Shown here: piece by piece, positions 18,262 to 26,654 of the stretch
Numbering within the stretch: position 1 is the stretch's first letter
Layout: every line of letters begins with the position of its first letter
Source of the DNA: Nostoc sp. UHCC 0302
GTDB lineage: Bacteria; Cyanobacteriota; Cyanobacteriia; Cyanobacteriales; Nostocaceae
Direction: 5' to 3'
Length of the DNA stretch: 64,000 nt
Assembly: GCF_038096175.1 (NCBI RefSeq)
Contig: NZ_CP151099.1
Span: 1,056,501 to 1,120,500, forward strand
Notes under the pieces: generated by a model
What the model was told of the DNA's origin: nothing
What the model saw: only the letters and a program-made list of their open reading frames with translations
Database searches by the model: none
Made by a program: the position numbers and the translations under genes

Positions 18262-18882
18262 ATGGTACATAGCTTCATACTCCCAGAAGAAACAATTGCC
18301 AGCATTCAAGAGCAGTTAGAAATACTTGAGAGATGCTTGAATGATGCTAACGTGCAAGATGAAGCAATGGCAGAGCTACTTGAGTTGGCAAACAGCAGAC
18401 AAATATCTCTCAATCAGCTTAGAGAGGAGTTAAAGCAGTTTCGGCACAAATTTGATAAGCTTAATCAGCTTATTGAGAAGTTTATCAGCCAATTAGAACA
18501 GGGTGAGTTAATAGTTTTGCTTTGTGTCAGATACAATTTTTTACTTAAGGAAATTATAGATAACTACTGGTACTTTCTTGAGAAAAAAAACTGCATAGAA
18601 TTTATCAAAAACCAGACATTGAATTCTGTAGCTGCATACAAAGATTTAAAAAGTAAGACCAGTTCTGGCAGTTCTCAAGAGGATGATAACTATATTATTG
18701 TAGAAACTCTAAAACACGTAATCCAATCATGTATTAAAGCTAGTTTTCAAATTAACGCATTATCCAAAGAAGAGGTTAATGCACTGCACTTAGGAGATAT
18801 CACTCCTCAAGAAACTGAAACTATGCTGACTTCTTTAGCATCTACAAAAAAATGGGATTGGGTGTATAGAAATCTTGCATAG
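18262..18882 (+). CDS. Helical protein of unknown function, candidate partner of Doc
   Basis: A 206-aa protein, almost entirely helical. The N-terminal half reads as a coiled coil (SIQEQLEILERCLND, then QLREELKQFRHKFDKLNQLIEKF). The stop codon overlaps the start of the downstream Doc toxin gene by 8 bases, which implies translational coupling. Doc toxins normally have a short Phd-type antitoxin with an AbrB/Phd DNA-binding fold. This protein is longer and shows no such fold. It may be a different kind of antitoxin or only an operon neighbour. Confidence 0.6.
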   Translation: MVHSFILPEETIASIQEQLEILERCLNDANVQDEAMAELLELANSRQISLNQLREELKQFRHKFDKLNQLIEKFISQLEQGELIVLLCVRYNFLLKEIIDNYWYFLEKKNCIEFIKNQTLNSVAAYKDLKSKTSSGSSQEDDNYIIVETLKHVIQSCIKASFQINALSKEEVNALHLGDITPQETETMLTSLASTKKWDWVYRNLA

Positions 18883-19270
18883 TCCTAAATTTATTGAAAA
18901 ACAAGATGTGTTAAGTATACATAGTAAGCAGATTAGTCTTTATGGTGGCTCACTTGGCATACGTGATGAAGGTTTGCTAGATTCTGCTATTTACCAACCT
19001 CAAGCAACTTACGGCGGAGAGTTTTTACACGCTACAATTTTTGAACAAGCAGCAGCATACTTATTTCACATTACTAATAACCATGCTTTTATAGATGGTA
19101 ATAAACGAACTGCTTTTGATGTGATGGTGACATTTTTGAATATGAATGATTATGAACTTAATATGACACCTAAAGAAGCTTATGAACTATCAATACAGGT
19201 TGCTGAAAACAATGTTAGTAAAGAAGAATTAACGGCAATGCTGAAGAGTTACATCACGGAAATAATTTAA
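18875..19270 (+). CDS. Death-on-curing (Doc/Fic-fold) toxin
   Basis: A 131-aa single-domain Fic-fold protein. The catalytic motif is NHAFIDGNKRTAFD (HxFxxGNKRTA), and the N terminus (FIEKQDVLSIHSKQISLYGG) is typical of Doc. Doc toxins phosphorylate elongation factor Tu at a threonine and stop translation. The key residues (His, the Asp/Gly/Asn loop, Lys, Arg) are intact, so activity is plausible. The start is TTG, inside the last codons of the upstream 206-aa gene, suggesting coupled translation at a reduced rate. Confidence 0.88.
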   Translation: MHSPKFIEKQDVLSIHSKQISLYGGSLGIRDEGLLDSAIYQPQATYGGEFLHATIFEQAAAYLFHITNNHAFIDGNKRTAFDVMVTFLNMNDYELNMTPKEAYELSIQVAENNVSKEELTAMLKSYITEII

Positions 19271-19324
19271 ACTTTTCACAAAATTAAATTTCCATCCCCA
19301 AATGGCTCACTTCCTAATTGATTT

Positions 19325-19676
19325 TTACAATGGTAGGTAACAGATTTGCCCTTCCCATTCCCTATCAAGGCTGTATTTTGCTAACAATAAAATATCTTCA
19401 ATTACATGACCAATTGGCAGGTCAAGGCTAACTTCAAAGACTCCAGGCATAGGCAGTCCTGCTTCAATTCATTCATAAGCATAATGTGTAATTGTTGCTA
19501 CATCATGCGTTAGTAACACTCGTCCTTCTTGTGCTGACTATTCCAAGACTGTGGGATCATCAGCGCCACTCAAACCCACGTCTTGAATTCGGACTATATC
19601 TAATTCTGGTTGCCGACGCCATAACCCTCTGAATAATGTTGTTATTAAAGTTTTTGTCGGCAACAAATTGCAGCAT
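19325..19676 (-). pseudogene. Broken DUF5615 (PIN-like) toxin gene
   Basis: Reading the minus strand from the ATG at 19676 gives MLQFVADKNFNNNII, then a one-base insertion shifts the frame to RGLWRRQPELDIVRIQDVGL and ADDPTVLE. In that frame a TAG replaces the expected codon before SAQEGRVLLTHDVATI, and a TGA follows YAYE. The rest (AGLPMPGVF, VIEDILLLA, EWEGQICYLPL) is intact to a TAA at 19325. This matches DUF5615 PIN-like proteins, partners of DUF433 antitoxins. One frameshift and two stops make it a pseudogene. Confidence 0.85.
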
Positions 19677-19741
19677 TGTTTACTGTTGTGTACGACGGGA
19701 TAAAAGGCGATCGCGTACACCTTGAGGATCAAACTTAGCCC

Positions 19742-20602
19742 CTAGCTATCTAATTGGTATTTCAGGGCTTGAGACTCAAGCACAGTCAGAAGTTCCGTAT
19801 GTTGATCGACTAAAGCTTGTATTGTGGTAACTGGATGACGATGAAGGCGATGTTTTTGTTGACGGGGTGCTTCATCCATTGCTAATCTGCGACGTTGAGT
19901 GTTGTATTCCGCTACAGGCACTTCCCGAATTTGTGTCAGCAACATTTGTTCACTTTCGGCGAAGAAAAGAACTTGATATTGCCCAAAATCACGTAATTCG
20001 GCAGTTGATTTGCGCCCACTAATTCGCCGTTGATTGCGACGCAAAAGGCTAAACATAGCTTCCATTTTCAAGTTATCTGGCGGTAAGCCAGGAATGTCAT
20101 AGCAGTGCAATAAATCAGTACCGTATTTATGCCATAGTTTTTGTAGCTTTTTCTTCAAGGCAAACTGTGCGGGATTTTGTTGAGGGTCGGGCTGAAATTG
20201 CTGTAATAACTCTTCCATTTCGCGCCGAACTTGAAAACTTGTTAAAGGTAATTTTACAGTTTGTGTAACATCGGTCGCGCAATCAATGCGTGGACTGGTT
20301 TGTTCAGGATAGTGCAAACATTCTGCAATTCGTTGCAACCAATTGTGTGTTTCTTCTAAGTCGGAGGCTAATGAACGATTGCTACTTAAGGCTTGGTCAA
20401 TCCATACTGACAAGAGAGACAAATAATCTGTATCAAGTTCTCGACATGGTAAACTACGTAGTATCTGTCCAATAGTTTCTAATTGCTGGTAGCCGCTTAA
20501 ACCGCCCCAGCGAAAAGGTTTGCGACTGGTGCGATTGACACAATCCCGAACCGCAGCCCGAATCTGGGATTCGATTGCCATTAACTCTATGTCTCGTGAC
20601 AA
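19742..20602 (-). CDS. Transposase, C-terminal frame reached by -1 frameshift
   Basis: A 286-aa frame that overlaps the end of the upstream transposase frame by 16 bases and lies in the -1 frame relative to it. It supplies the third catalytic acid in LKMEAMFSLLRRNQRRISGR, the spacing seen for the last Glu in Mutator-like enzymes. The nominal TTG start (LSRDIELMAIES) has no clear ribosome-binding site, and the frame is open upstream through the T7 run, so expression by frameshifting is more likely than independent initiation. A chance frameshift mutation that killed the transposase is the alternative. Confidence 0.75.
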   Translation of the reverse strand: MSRDIELMAIESQIRAAVRDCVNRTSRKPFRWGGLSGYQQLETIGQILRSLPCRELDTDYLSLLSVWIDQALSSNRSLASDLEETHNWLQRIAECLHYPEQTSPRIDCATDVTQTVKLPLTSFQVRREMEELLQQFQPDPQQNPAQFALKKKLQKLWHKYGTDLLHCYDIPGLPPDNLKMEAMFSLLRRNQRRISGRKSTAELRDFGQYQVLFFAESEQMLLTQIREVPVAEYNTQRRRLAMDEAPRQQKHRLHRHPVTTIQALVDQHTELLTVLESQALKYQLDS

Positions 20603-21564
20603 ATAGGGGATTCCTGAAAAAAAGGGAGACTGTCTTGCTGCTGTTCGGAGCCTGGGTGTTGGGCTCTTTCTGAGTACTCAGGGACTTTTGGCAGATCATC
20701 TAAATCTGCTTTTAATTGCTGTCTGAGCTTTGTGTCTAATGGCAGCACCACTTCACTTAAATTACTGAGAAAGTGGGCTTGACAACGTTGATGGGGTGCA
20801 TCTGGCCAACTTGAATTCATTGCCGCAATGATTGATTTTTCCCCATCTGACAATGTTGCTAGCACTTTATACGGTAACTCTTTATATGGTTGCAGCCACT
20901 CAATTAACCTTTGTGCCTGTGCCTGTGGTAACTGAATTCCACTTACTGGTGTACCGCTTAATACCTCGTACAATACATACAGTAAGGTTCCGTGGCCTTC
21001 GGGCTGTAAGGCATCTATTGCCCAAATCAAGCCACCATGATGGACTGCTGTGGCAGCTAATTTCTCCTGTGTATGTGCAATCGTTCCACCCAATAGTGCC
21101 AGAAATTGACGGTATAGCTTACCTACATTGCTTTCGTTAATTTCAACACCACGCTGGTTTAATAAGCGCCGAATTTCTGCCAACTGTTGATGCTCATTTT
21201 CATGTTGCCAACCAATAAATGCCAGCACGTCTAGCCCATAAGTACTGTAAGGCAGACTGTATTTTAACACGCCAGTCGCGTAGTAATGTTTACCAAAATG
21301 TGTGCAACTATGATTGGTACATTCTTTACTCTTGCCTGCCACAAATACTGCACCATCCATTGTTTGAATGGTTTTACGCATGTGTCTTGGTCTGCGTAGC
21401 GCTAATTCTGCCCCACAATGCACGCACTCAATGAGTGAACATTCTAATACTATTCGTTTGATATTACTGAATTTTCGTTCTGGGCGATGGCGAGGCAACT
21501 TTACTATCACTAATTTTTTACTGCTGCTAGGTGCTTTCCTCAGTTTACCTGCTTTGTATACCAA
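20587..21564 (-). CDS. Transposase, N-terminal frame (Mutator/IS256-like DDE)
   Basis: A 325-aa frame with an N-terminal zinc-finger-like region (CVHCGAEL, then CTNHSCTHFGKHY). Two catalytic acids of a Mutator-like DDE core follow: IWAIDALQPEGHG (first Asp) and TLSDGEKSIIAAMNSSWPD (second Asp) with the typical HQRCQAHFLSNL C/H segment. The third acid lies in the other frame (19742-20602). The last codons cross a T7 run read CCT TTT TTT, which has the phase of a T_TTT_TTT slippery heptamer. A -1 shift there would fuse both frames into one transposase. Confidence 0.8.
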   Translation of the reverse strand: MVYKAGKLRKAPSSSKKLVIVKLPRHRPERKFSNIKRIVLECSLIECVHCGAELALRRPRHMRKTIQTMDGAVFVAGKSKECTNHSCTHFGKHYYATGVLKYSLPYSTYGLDVLAFIGWQHENEHQQLAEIRRLLNQRGVEINESNVGKLYRQFLALLGGTIAHTQEKLAATAVHHGGLIWAIDALQPEGHGTLLYVLYEVLSGTPVSGIQLPQAQAQRLIEWLQPYKELPYKVLATLSDGEKSIIAAMNSSWPDAPHQRCQAHFLSNLSEVVLPLDTKLRQQLKADLDDLPKVPEYSERAQHPGSEQQQDSLPFFQESPICHET

Positions 21565-21856
21565 TTAGATAGCTAGGGAACTTAGCCTCATTTATTTTAC
21601 GGGTTTCACTGGCGCGTTGTTGCCTTTGCTGTAAATATTCTTCAACTTCCTGCCGATGCCGTAAATAATAGCTAATGACAGCATAAACATCAGCTAACTG
21701 CAAAGATGGGTACTGAAACACAATTTCCTCAGCAGTCGCCCCTTGGTTAAAGGCTGTTACAACTGTATCTAGTGTCACTCGCGTTCCACCCACTTGTACT
21801 ACGCCATCAGGATTCACCGCCAAGGGTAGGGGTTCAATTGTAATTGCAATGACCAT
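21545..21856 (-). CDS. DUF433 antitoxin-like protein, C terminus replaced by IS sequence
   Basis: A 103-aa protein of the DUF433 family, the usual antitoxin partner of DUF5615 PIN-like toxins. It shows the winged-helix core: VQVGGTRVTLDTVVTAFNQG, then ATAEEIVFQYPSLQLADVYAV. The frame runs into the IS right end, so the natural C terminus is replaced by SYLIGIQSR. The lost end is still visible beyond the IS: AKFDPQGVRDRLLSRRTQQ and a stop, three bases before the toxin ATG. Only the last ~16 residues are lost, so DNA binding may survive. Confidence 0.85.
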   Translation of the reverse strand: MVIAITIEPLPLAVNPDGVVQVGGTRVTLDTVVTAFNQGATAEEIVFQYPSLQLADVYAVISYYLRHRQEVEEYLQQRQQRASETRKINEAKFPSYLIGIQSR

Positions 21857-22012
21857 ATCATTTACCTTTTTAAATACCGCACTACAATGTCTTTCGATTT
21901 TTTTATCATATTTTTAGTTTGCATAAATTATGCTTATCGCTTATTTTACGGAATATTATTGACATGAGTAACAATATAACCTGCGAAGGCTTTAGTATTG
22001 GTACAGCAGGCA

Positions 22013-22219
22013 TTATATTGAAACTTCTACTTCACGAGTTATTACTGTTAAAGGCATTCCTTTTTCAACTCTTACCTCTAAACACTCTTTTATTGCTTCT
22101 TGAATATTTTCCTCAGCTTCCTGTTCAGTATTGCCTTGGCTTACACAGCCAGGAATAGACGGACATTCAGCAATAAATATTCCGTCTTCATCTTGAAAGA
22201 TAGTAATCAAAAATTTCAT
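22013..22219 (-). CDS. HicB-family antitoxin-like protein (orphan)
   Basis: A 68-aa protein with the HicB-like fold: KFLITIFQDEDGIFIAECPS, then IPGCVSQGNTEQEAEENIQEAIKECLE. These are partial RNase-H-fold proteins that usually neutralise a HicA RNase. No HicA gene lies on either side (the neighbours are bchH and an intergenic gap before the DUF433 gene). It also lacks a C-terminal DNA-binding extension. It may be a solitary antitoxin or a general HicB-domain protein. Confidence 0.75.
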   Translation of the reverse strand: MKFLITIFQDEDGIFIAECPSIPGCVSQGNTEQEAEENIQEAIKECLEVRVEKGMPLTVITREVEVSI

Positions 22220-22234
22220 CGCTTTTCCTTATTT

Positions 22235-25200
22235 CTAAACTGTAACGCCCTCTAATTCCTCATCTGTCAACTCATACAGCTGGCGCAACTTATCCAACTT
22301 ATCTGTATCAGCTTGCCAGAAACCGCGCCCATGCGCTTCTAACATTCTGCCAAGAATATTACGAAAAGCTTCAGGGTTTGCCTTGCGTAATTTCTCCGCC
22401 ATTTCTGCATCTAACGCATAAGTATCTGCGGCTTGGTCGTATACCCAATCATCGGTAAAATCGGCAGTACCACCCCAACCAATCAACGCCGTCATCCGTT
22501 GGGAAATTTCAAATGCACCACCAGAACCTTGATTTGCCATCGCTTGCGCCCATTTAGGATTTACTAATTTTGTGCGGTACTCCATGCGTAGCAAATCATC
22601 TAAGTTGCGGGGTGTGGTATCTTTCGAGAAACTCTCAACAAAGCTGGTTGTAACTTTCTTACCGCGTTGTTTTTCTGCTGCCTTTTTCAAACCGCCTGTA
22701 TTGGCGTAATATTCTTGAATATCGGTTAAACCATATTCTACCGAATCGATTTCTTGAACAATGCGATCGCTTGTTTTTAACAAAGTATTCAACACTTCTG
22801 GTCTAGCTTGGCCTTTATCTTGTCTCCCGTAGCTAAACACATTGCGGCTTTGCCAAGTATTACCTAACTCCTCGCCAGATTCCCAATTACCATCGACTAC
22901 TCTATCATTTACCAAAGAACCAAAATCACCCGCCGGATTAGAAAACAATCTTGCAGATACATTTTCTACACCTTGTGCTTTTAAAGCCAAAGCGTGTTTT
23001 CTGATAAAATTCTGTTCTTCTGATTCATCAGCATCAGCGGCACGTTGAAATAAATCATCCAATAATTCAATAATATTTACAAAACTATCCCGGAAAATCC
23101 CCGATAAATTTCCCAATATATCAATGCGAGGATGCCCAACTTCCGCCAACGGTTTTAATTTATAACGAACAATTCTCCCTGTACCTTCCTTGACAGGTTC
23201 AGCACCCACCAATTCTAACAAAATTCCCAAAGATTCACCCTTAGTTTTAATTGCATCTAATCCCCACAACATCACCGCCACAGTTTCAGGATATGTCCCA
23301 TGTTCTTGCAAATGCTGGCCGATAATTTTTTGAGCAATTTCTCGTCCCCGTTCATAAGCCGCGGGTGAAGGCATTCTATAAGGGTCTAAAGCATGAATAT
23401 TCCTTCCTGTAGGCAACACCCCGGCTCCATCCCGCAATAAATCACCCCCAGGCGCAGGCGGAATATATTCCCCATTCAACCCCCGCAAAAGATTTGTCAA
23501 CTCATCAGTAGTTTGCATTAACAAATCCGTAATTTGCCTTTCCTCCTCTTCTACCTCTTCTCTGTGTTCTCTGCGCCTCTGCGGTTCGTCTCCAAAATAA
23601 GCCTCCAAATACGACCCCATTTCCTCTTCATTCGGCGCTTCACCCAACGTATGCAACCCAGAAGAAAACAAACGATTTTCTAGAACTTGCAAATATTCGT
23701 ACAACTTCAACAGATAATCATTAAAAGCATGAGCGCTAAACATCCTGACATTTTCTGGAGTAAAAGAAATACCCAACCGTTTAGCATCTTCAAACGGGCA
23801 ATCGGCATCTAAACCACTGTCTACAATTTTTTTACAAATCCCTTCCTTAAGAACATAATTCTTTTCTGGGTCTTCTCGATACTCCGAGATTAAATCGCGC
23901 AATGCAACCAATTCCTTATACAAACCTGCACGTCCATAAGGCGGTACATTGTGAGAAATTAACACCCCATAACCGCGACGCTTTGCCAAAATAGATTCCG
24001 AAGGATTATTCGCCGCATATATATATAAATTAGGCAAATTTCCTAACAGAATATCTGACCAAGAATAACCTGTATTACCTAAAGGTGAACCGGGCAACCA
24101 TTCCACTGTACCGTGCATTCCAAAGTGAACTACGGCATCAGCTTGAAATTCATTTTGCAACCATTTATAGTAAGCAGCATATTGAGGATGAGGCGTTAAA
24201 TCTCGTTCAAACATTAAGCGCATCGGGTCGCCTTGTATCCCCAAAGGTGGTTGTACACCTATCCACACATTACCTAGCTGCACACCACCAATGTGAAATT
24301 CATCACTGTATGTTTTAATGCCTGTTCCCGTGAGAGATTTCCATTGTTTTTCAATGCGGGAGGTTCGCAGATATCCCAGCCATTTTTCTAATGTACGAAC
24401 GTTGACAGAGGCAGGGATGTTTTCTGCGTCATCAATATCTTCATCCGCCTCTTTCACCCTGCGAATCAATTCTTCGCCATCATCAGGCAAATCGCCGACG
24501 GTGTAACCTTGGTCTTTGAGTGCATGAAGGAATTTCAGCAGACTACGCGGCACATTCAATAATGCAGCTGTGCCTACAGCACCGTAACCTGGAGGAAAAC
24601 CATATAAAATAATTGCAATTTTGCGTTCCGATGCAGGTTTTTGCCGCAAAGCAACCCAGCTTTTCACTCTACCAATTAATCGCTCCACCCGTTCGGGAAC
24701 CAAATAAATATTTTCGCCTACCAAACCGCCAAGCGGAACAGTATCAATTGCGCCATCAAGTTCTGGCAAAGCATACAATACTACACTTTGCAATCCACCG
24801 ATTCCTTGGCGCGTCCATGAGTGGATATCTTGAATTAGCAGTGGTGCAGCAACTATATAAGGTACATTCTTTGCAGTCAGGATACGCTTTGCTACTTCGA
24901 TTTGTCGCCCTGCTTCCATTGAACCAGCCGGGCCACCCACAAGAGGAAAACCAATTGTCGAAACTATGGCATCTACTTTCACGGCTTCATTAGAAAGTGA
25001 AAGCGTTTCTATGTTACCTAATTGTCGTTGCTGAGTTTCGTACTCGGTTGTCATCCAATCGCGTACTGCTACATGGCCTTCCACGCCGTTGATGAAGATA
25101 GGCAAAGGAATTAACCCAGCTTCTTCAAAACGACGAATCAGTTGCGGAATGTAGGGCTGTTTGGTGATGACGTGTTTTCGGTAGAGGAGAATTCCGATAA

Positions 25201-25921
25201 CTGGGGAAACGTGATTAGGGGAGACGCGAGTCATCGCGTCTCTACAATGGGTTTGATACCATTCTAGATATTCGCGGGGCGATTCAAAAAACCCTTGATA
25301 GTCGGGATGCAGTAAACCCATGTTGGGGGTTTCGATTGGTGGCGGAATATCACCAACTTTTAAGCCTAAGTATTTTTCTCCGAGTGTCCAGAATAATGAA
25401 GCGACGTTTTCTGAACCGCCAGCGTTCCAGTAACCATAGATAATTAACCAGTTGCGTAAGTCTTGGACTTTTTGCACTGGTACATATTTAAGTAACTTGG
25501 GGCCAATTTTTAAGAAGCTGATGTAACCAGCAAGTTTATCTTCTTCTCGTCCGTTGCTAAATTTGTCGAGGATGAATTTAACTGGTTTGGGCATTCCTTT
25601 GGGTTTATCCCCAATGGCAAAAGCACCAAGCTTGGTTAAACTCATCAATTCCAAAGCAGACTCGAACACAAGGCGGATGGGAATTTGGGCAATACGATCG
25701 CGCAGCCACAAAACTTCGTCATAATCAAACAGTAAGCTGCCGAAAAACACATCAGCGCCCTTCAGTGCTGCTTCCACCTCGTCGCGCTTGGTGGTAATAT
25801 CGCGATCGCTAAATACCCGAATATCCAACTCTAAACAGCGAGAGTTAGCCAAAAAAGCCGCCTTCCTGTACAAGTCAGCGTTGAACGATTCAAACCCAGC
25901 AATCAAGACGATGCGTTTCAT
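22235..25921 (-). CDS. bchH: Magnesium chelatase subunit H, BchH-type
   Basis: A 1228-aa member of the ChlH/BchH/CobN family, the large porphyrin-binding subunit that inserts Mg2+ into protoporphyrin IX with ChlI and ChlD. The N terminus (KRIVLIAGFESFNADLYRKA) resembles the DUF3479 domain of H subunits. The core has FGMHGTVEWLPGSPLGNTG and YAANNPSESILAKRRGYG, closer to BchH of anoxygenic phototrophs than to the main cyanobacterial ChlH as recalled. The C terminus carries LVNPKWAQAMANQGSGGAFE. Two short palindromic repeats have been absorbed in frame (near 23557-23589 and 25221-25242). CobN cobaltochelatase is the main alternative call. Confidence 0.82.
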   Translation of the reverse strand: MKRIVLIAGFESFNADLYRKAAFLANSRCLELDIRVFSDRDITTKRDEVEAALKGADVFFGSLLFDYDEVLWLRDRIAQIPIRLVFESALELMSLTKLGAFAIGDKPKGMPKPVKFILDKFSNGREEDKLAGYISFLKIGPKLLKYVPVQKVQDLRNWLIIYGYWNAGGSENVASLFWTLGEKYLGLKVGDIPPPIETPNMGLLHPDYQGFFESPREYLEWYQTHCRDAMTRVSPNHVSPVIGILLYRKHVITKQPYIPQLIRRFEEAGLIPLPIFINGVEGHVAVRDWMTTEYETQQRQLGNIETLSLSNEAVKVDAIVSTIGFPLVGGPAGSMEAGRQIEVAKRILTAKNVPYIVAAPLLIQDIHSWTRQGIGGLQSVVLYALPELDGAIDTVPLGGLVGENIYLVPERVERLIGRVKSWVALRQKPASERKIAIILYGFPPGYGAVGTAALLNVPRSLLKFLHALKDQGYTVGDLPDDGEELIRRVKEADEDIDDAENIPASVNVRTLEKWLGYLRTSRIEKQWKSLTGTGIKTYSDEFHIGGVQLGNVWIGVQPPLGIQGDPMRLMFERDLTPHPQYAAYYKWLQNEFQADAVVHFGMHGTVEWLPGSPLGNTGYSWSDILLGNLPNLYIYAANNPSESILAKRRGYGVLISHNVPPYGRAGLYKELVALRDLISEYREDPEKNYVLKEGICKKIVDSGLDADCPFEDAKRLGISFTPENVRMFSAHAFNDYLLKLYEYLQVLENRLFSSGLHTLGEAPNEEEMGSYLEAYFGDEPQRRREHREEVEEEERQITDLLMQTTDELTNLLRGLNGEYIPPAPGGDLLRDGAGVLPTGRNIHALDPYRMPSPAAYERGREIAQKIIGQHLQEHGTYPETVAVMLWGLDAIKTKGESLGILLELVGAEPVKEGTGRIVRYKLKPLAEVGHPRIDILGNLSGIFRDSFVNIIELLDDLFQRAADADESEEQNFIRKHALALKAQGVENVSARLFSNPAGDFGSLVNDRVVDGNWESGEELGNTWQSRNVFSYGRQDKGQARPEVLNTLLKTSDRIVQEIDSVEYGLTDIQEYYANTGGLKKAAEKQRGKKVTTSFVESFSKDTTPRNLDDLLRMEYRTKLVNPKWAQAMANQGSGGAFEISQRMTALIGWGGTADFTDDWVYDQAADTYALDAEMAEKLRKANPEAFRNILGRMLEAHGRGFWQADTDKLDKLRQLYELTDEELEGVTV
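23557..23589. repeat. Short interspersed repeat inside bchH
   Basis: The sequence CTGTGTTCTCTGCGCCTCTG with its flanks is a repeat type often seen between cyanobacterial genes. Here it encodes an Arg/Glu-rich segment (DEPQRRREHREEVEEEERQ) at about residues 775-795 of the chelatase subunit. The composition departs sharply from the flanking conserved protein. The insertion keeps the frame. Confidence 0.55.
25221..25242. repeat. Palindrome GAGACGCG..CGCGTCTC inside bchH
   Basis: An 8-bp perfect arm with a 6-base loop (AGTCAT). It matches the central palindrome of the 103-bp MITE-like repeats at 14925 and 33385. It encodes the odd stretch HCRDAMTRVSPN at about residues 225-238 of the H subunit, before the conserved VSPVIGILLYRKHVI. 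Confidence 0.6.
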
Positions 25922-26018
25922 GCCCGTAAGCTGCGAAATATTTCTTTACTTTGATCTTAATCAAGCTTACAGGTTGATTGATAAATATCTACCTACAGAT
26001 TCACTTTCCTTGATTCCT

Positions 26019-26609
26019 TTAGGCGGTTAACACTTCATGCTCACCAATACCCCTTGGATATTTAGATTTTAAAACGGTTGCCATGTGTTTGGTTAAGCCC
26101 AGTGCCTCATTGAACTCTTTTGATTCCTGTAGTGCTTCATATAGCGAACAGATTTCTTGTGATGACAGGTTTGTAAATGTCCGCAACTCAGTAATATCTA
26201 ATCTCCGATTGAACTCATTAGCAGTATGTCGCCATTGATGTAGCAACGAAAACAAATCTCTATCTTGACGCTCTGCAAACACGCCAGATGCGATCGCTGT
26301 TTCGGTGACTGATATAATTAATCGCGGAAACACTATTGGTCGCCCTGGCTTGTGTGAGCTTGGGTCAAATCGCCTATCAGATAGAATTGCGACATTCGAA
26401 CTGCACTCATTCAGTAAAGCTCGCAGAAATTCTATCCTCTTTTCGTTAGCTGATGCCCATCGTTCGCCAAAAATCCCTGTAATTGTTGCTAATAATCCCA
26501 AACCTGTCAGTAGCGACTCAAAGTTTGGTTCCTTAGTCCACCAGATGGCAGCTAAAATAAATCCCAATAGTAGCGGGAAAAACGTGATAAAGGTCACTAG
26601 GCTTTTCAT
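26019..26609 (-). CDS. Membrane-anchored protein of unknown function
   Basis: A 196-aa protein with two N-terminal transmembrane helices (about residues 5-24, LVTFITFFPLLLGFILAAIW, and 32-48, SLLTGLGLLATITGIFG). A mostly helical, charged cytoplasmic domain follows (EKRIEFLRALLNECSSNVAI, then FNRRLDITELRTFTNLSSQE). No catalytic motif is recognised. It lies downstream of the EgtD-like methyltransferase on the same strand with a 45-base gap, so the two could share a transcript. Confidence 0.6.
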   Translation of the reverse strand: MKSLVTFITFFPLLLGFILAAIWWTKEPNFESLLTGLGLLATITGIFGERWASANEKRIEFLRALLNECSSNVAILSDRRFDPSSHKPGRPIVFPRLIISVTETAIASGVFAERQDRDLFSLLHQWRHTANEFNRRLDITELRTFTNLSSQEICSLYEALQESKEFNEALGLTKHMATVLKSKYPRGIGEHEVLTA

Positions 26610-26654
26610 AGTCGCATCGCCTCATATTAAAGCGGTCTGATTTCCGCCAGCGTT

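Larger units (their letters stand above)
19740..21578 (-). mobile_element. 1839-bp IS with 21-bp inverted repeats and 8-bp target duplication, inserted in a DUF433 gene
   Basis: The left end begins CCCTAGCTATCTAATTGGTA at 19740 and the right end (…AATTAGATAGCTAGGG at 21578) is its exact reverse complement over 21 bases. The 8 bases AACTTAGC lie directly outside both ends, a clear target-site duplication. The interior carries one transposase split over two overlapping frames on the minus strand. An 8-bp duplication fits the IS256/Mutator-like superfamily, in line with the transposase motifs. The element interrupts the 3' end of the DUF433 gene at 21579-21856; the severed 3' part is still readable at 19684-19739. 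Confidence 0.92.

Noticed and set aside
24085-24993. Plus-strand frames of 62-126 codons opposite bchH
   Set aside because: They are shadows of a highly conserved minus-strand gene.
22235-25921. Call as CobN cobaltochelatase
   Set aside because: The N-terminal DUF3479-like start and the GMHGTVEWLPGSPLGNTG and YAANNPSESILAKRRGYG segments fit BchH better, though a phylogeny would be needed to settle it.
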